A stretch of 6,160 nt of DNA, from NCBI GenBank assembly GCA_018056825.1, contig JAGPEW010000048.1, positions 1-6,160 on the forward strand, written 5' to 3'. Below are positions 5,800-6,160 of this stretch, piece after piece. Within the stretch, counting starts at the first letter, position 1. Every line of letters starts with the position of its first letter. The notes below the pieces were generated by a model. That model was not told the origin of the DNA. It saw only the letters and a program-made list of their open reading frames with translations, and searched no databases. This DNA is from Candidatus Sordicultor aquaticus (GTDB lineage: Bacteria > Atribacterota > Atribacteria > Atribacterales > Caldatribacteriaceae). The translations under genes and the position numbers were made by a program.

Positions 5800-6160
5800 A
5801 TGTTTATCAAAAGAACCAGAGGGGGAAGTAAAGAAAAACCCATTTATTATCTCCAGTTAGTACAATCCTATAGAGATGAATCAGGTAAACCCAAACATAG
5901 AGTAATATGCACTTTAGGAAGAGAAGAGGATTTAATAAACTCCGGAACTATAGATTCCTTAGCTCAGAAATTTGCTGAACTATCAGGTAAGTTTATCCTT
6001 CTAGACAAAGAGAAAGATTCCTTGGGACATACCTATCTCTTAGGTCCTCTTCTTATCTGGGATACCCTATGGAAGAGATTGGGTATAGAAGAGATATTAA
6101 ACCAGGTAAAGAAGAACTATCACATCCAATTTAATTTCTCTAAAGCAGTAAAGCTCATGG
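5800..6160 (+). CDS. IS1634-family transposase, N-terminal part (cut by window edge)
   Basis: The frame is open from ATG 5800 to the right edge (120 full codons) with no stop. A purine-rich GAGGGGG ribosome binding site lies 7 nt upstream. The N-terminus MFIKRTRGGSKEKPIYYLQL, followed by VQSYRDESGKPKHRVICTLGRE and later LLGPLLIWDTLWKRLGIEEIL, matches the conserved N-terminal pattern of IS1634-family DDE (IS4-superfamily) transposases. These are usually about 450-600 residues, so the catalytic DDE residues lie beyond the window. The enzyme would move its own element by binding the terminal repeats. Whether the gene is intact is unknown. It is co-directional with the operon but separated by nearly 500 bp and has its own promoter. 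Confidence 0.87.
   Translation, partial: MFIKRTRGGSKEKPIYYLQLVQSYRDESGKPKHRVICTLGREEDLINSGTIDSLAQKFAELSGKFILLDKEKDSLGHTYLLGPLLIWDTLWKRLGIEEILNQVKKNYHIQFNFSKAVKLM

Larger units (their letters stand above)
5598..6160 (+). mobile_element. Left part of an IS1634-family insertion sequence
   Basis: The region joins a candidate left end, a 200-bp AT-rich leader with a promoter, and the start of an IS1634-type transposase reading rightwards. The exact left boundary is uncertain, because the end-like motif also occurs at 5482; either could be the terminus. The right half, right terminal repeat and any target duplication are beyond the window, so intactness cannot be judged. Confidence 0.6.

Overview
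This window is AT-rich bacterial DNA. It has strong AGGAGG-type ribosome binding sites and a near-consensus sigma-70-like promoter. The proteins are rich in Lys/Glu, and the transposase at the right edge resembles those common in anaerobic and thermophilic bacteria. No marker gene is present, so the phylum cannot be fixed. An Atribacterota-, Firmicutes- or Dictyoglomus-like source is only a guess.

Layout: (1) Positions 1-263 hold an open frame entering from the left edge, with a hydrophobic N-terminal part and a basic tail. It may be the end of a membrane protein or decayed sequence. (2) Positions 264-415 are a compact regulatory region. It has a TTGACA-N17-TAATAT promoter, three short perfect inverted repeats at or beside it, and an AGGAGG ribosome binding site. 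(3) Positions 416-5318 are a tight three-gene operon with gaps of 3 and 16 nt, and all three products carry an N-terminal export signal. The first is a proline-rich linker joined to a small C-terminal domain. The second is a 1001-residue TPR-CHAT protein with an intact His/Cys dyad, a clan CD (caspase/separase-like) peptidase. The third has two small domains separated by a Pro/Ser-rich linker. The small domains of genes 1 and 3 look like the PsbP/DcrB (DUF1795-like) fold, but this is a judgement from sequence pattern only.

(4) Positions 5319-5799 contain no gene but are full of structure. There is a 19-bp GC-rich tandem repeat, and a hairpin with a perfect 10-bp stem that shares its right arm with a second possible stem. 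There are also two direct copies and one diverged inverted copy of a TCCTGACTTTGACA motif, and a promoter. (5) From 5800 to the right edge lies the start of an IS1634-family transposase, cut off by the window.

The central observation is the operon. A protease of the CHAT family, with a long TPR array, appears to act outside the cytoplasm and is co-expressed with two exported proteins built from small globular domains and flexible proline-rich linkers. The simplest hypothesis is that the TPR-CHAT protein binds, and perhaps cleaves, one or both of its neighbours. I do not recognise a described system with this layout, and nothing in the window identifies a trigger or a final output.
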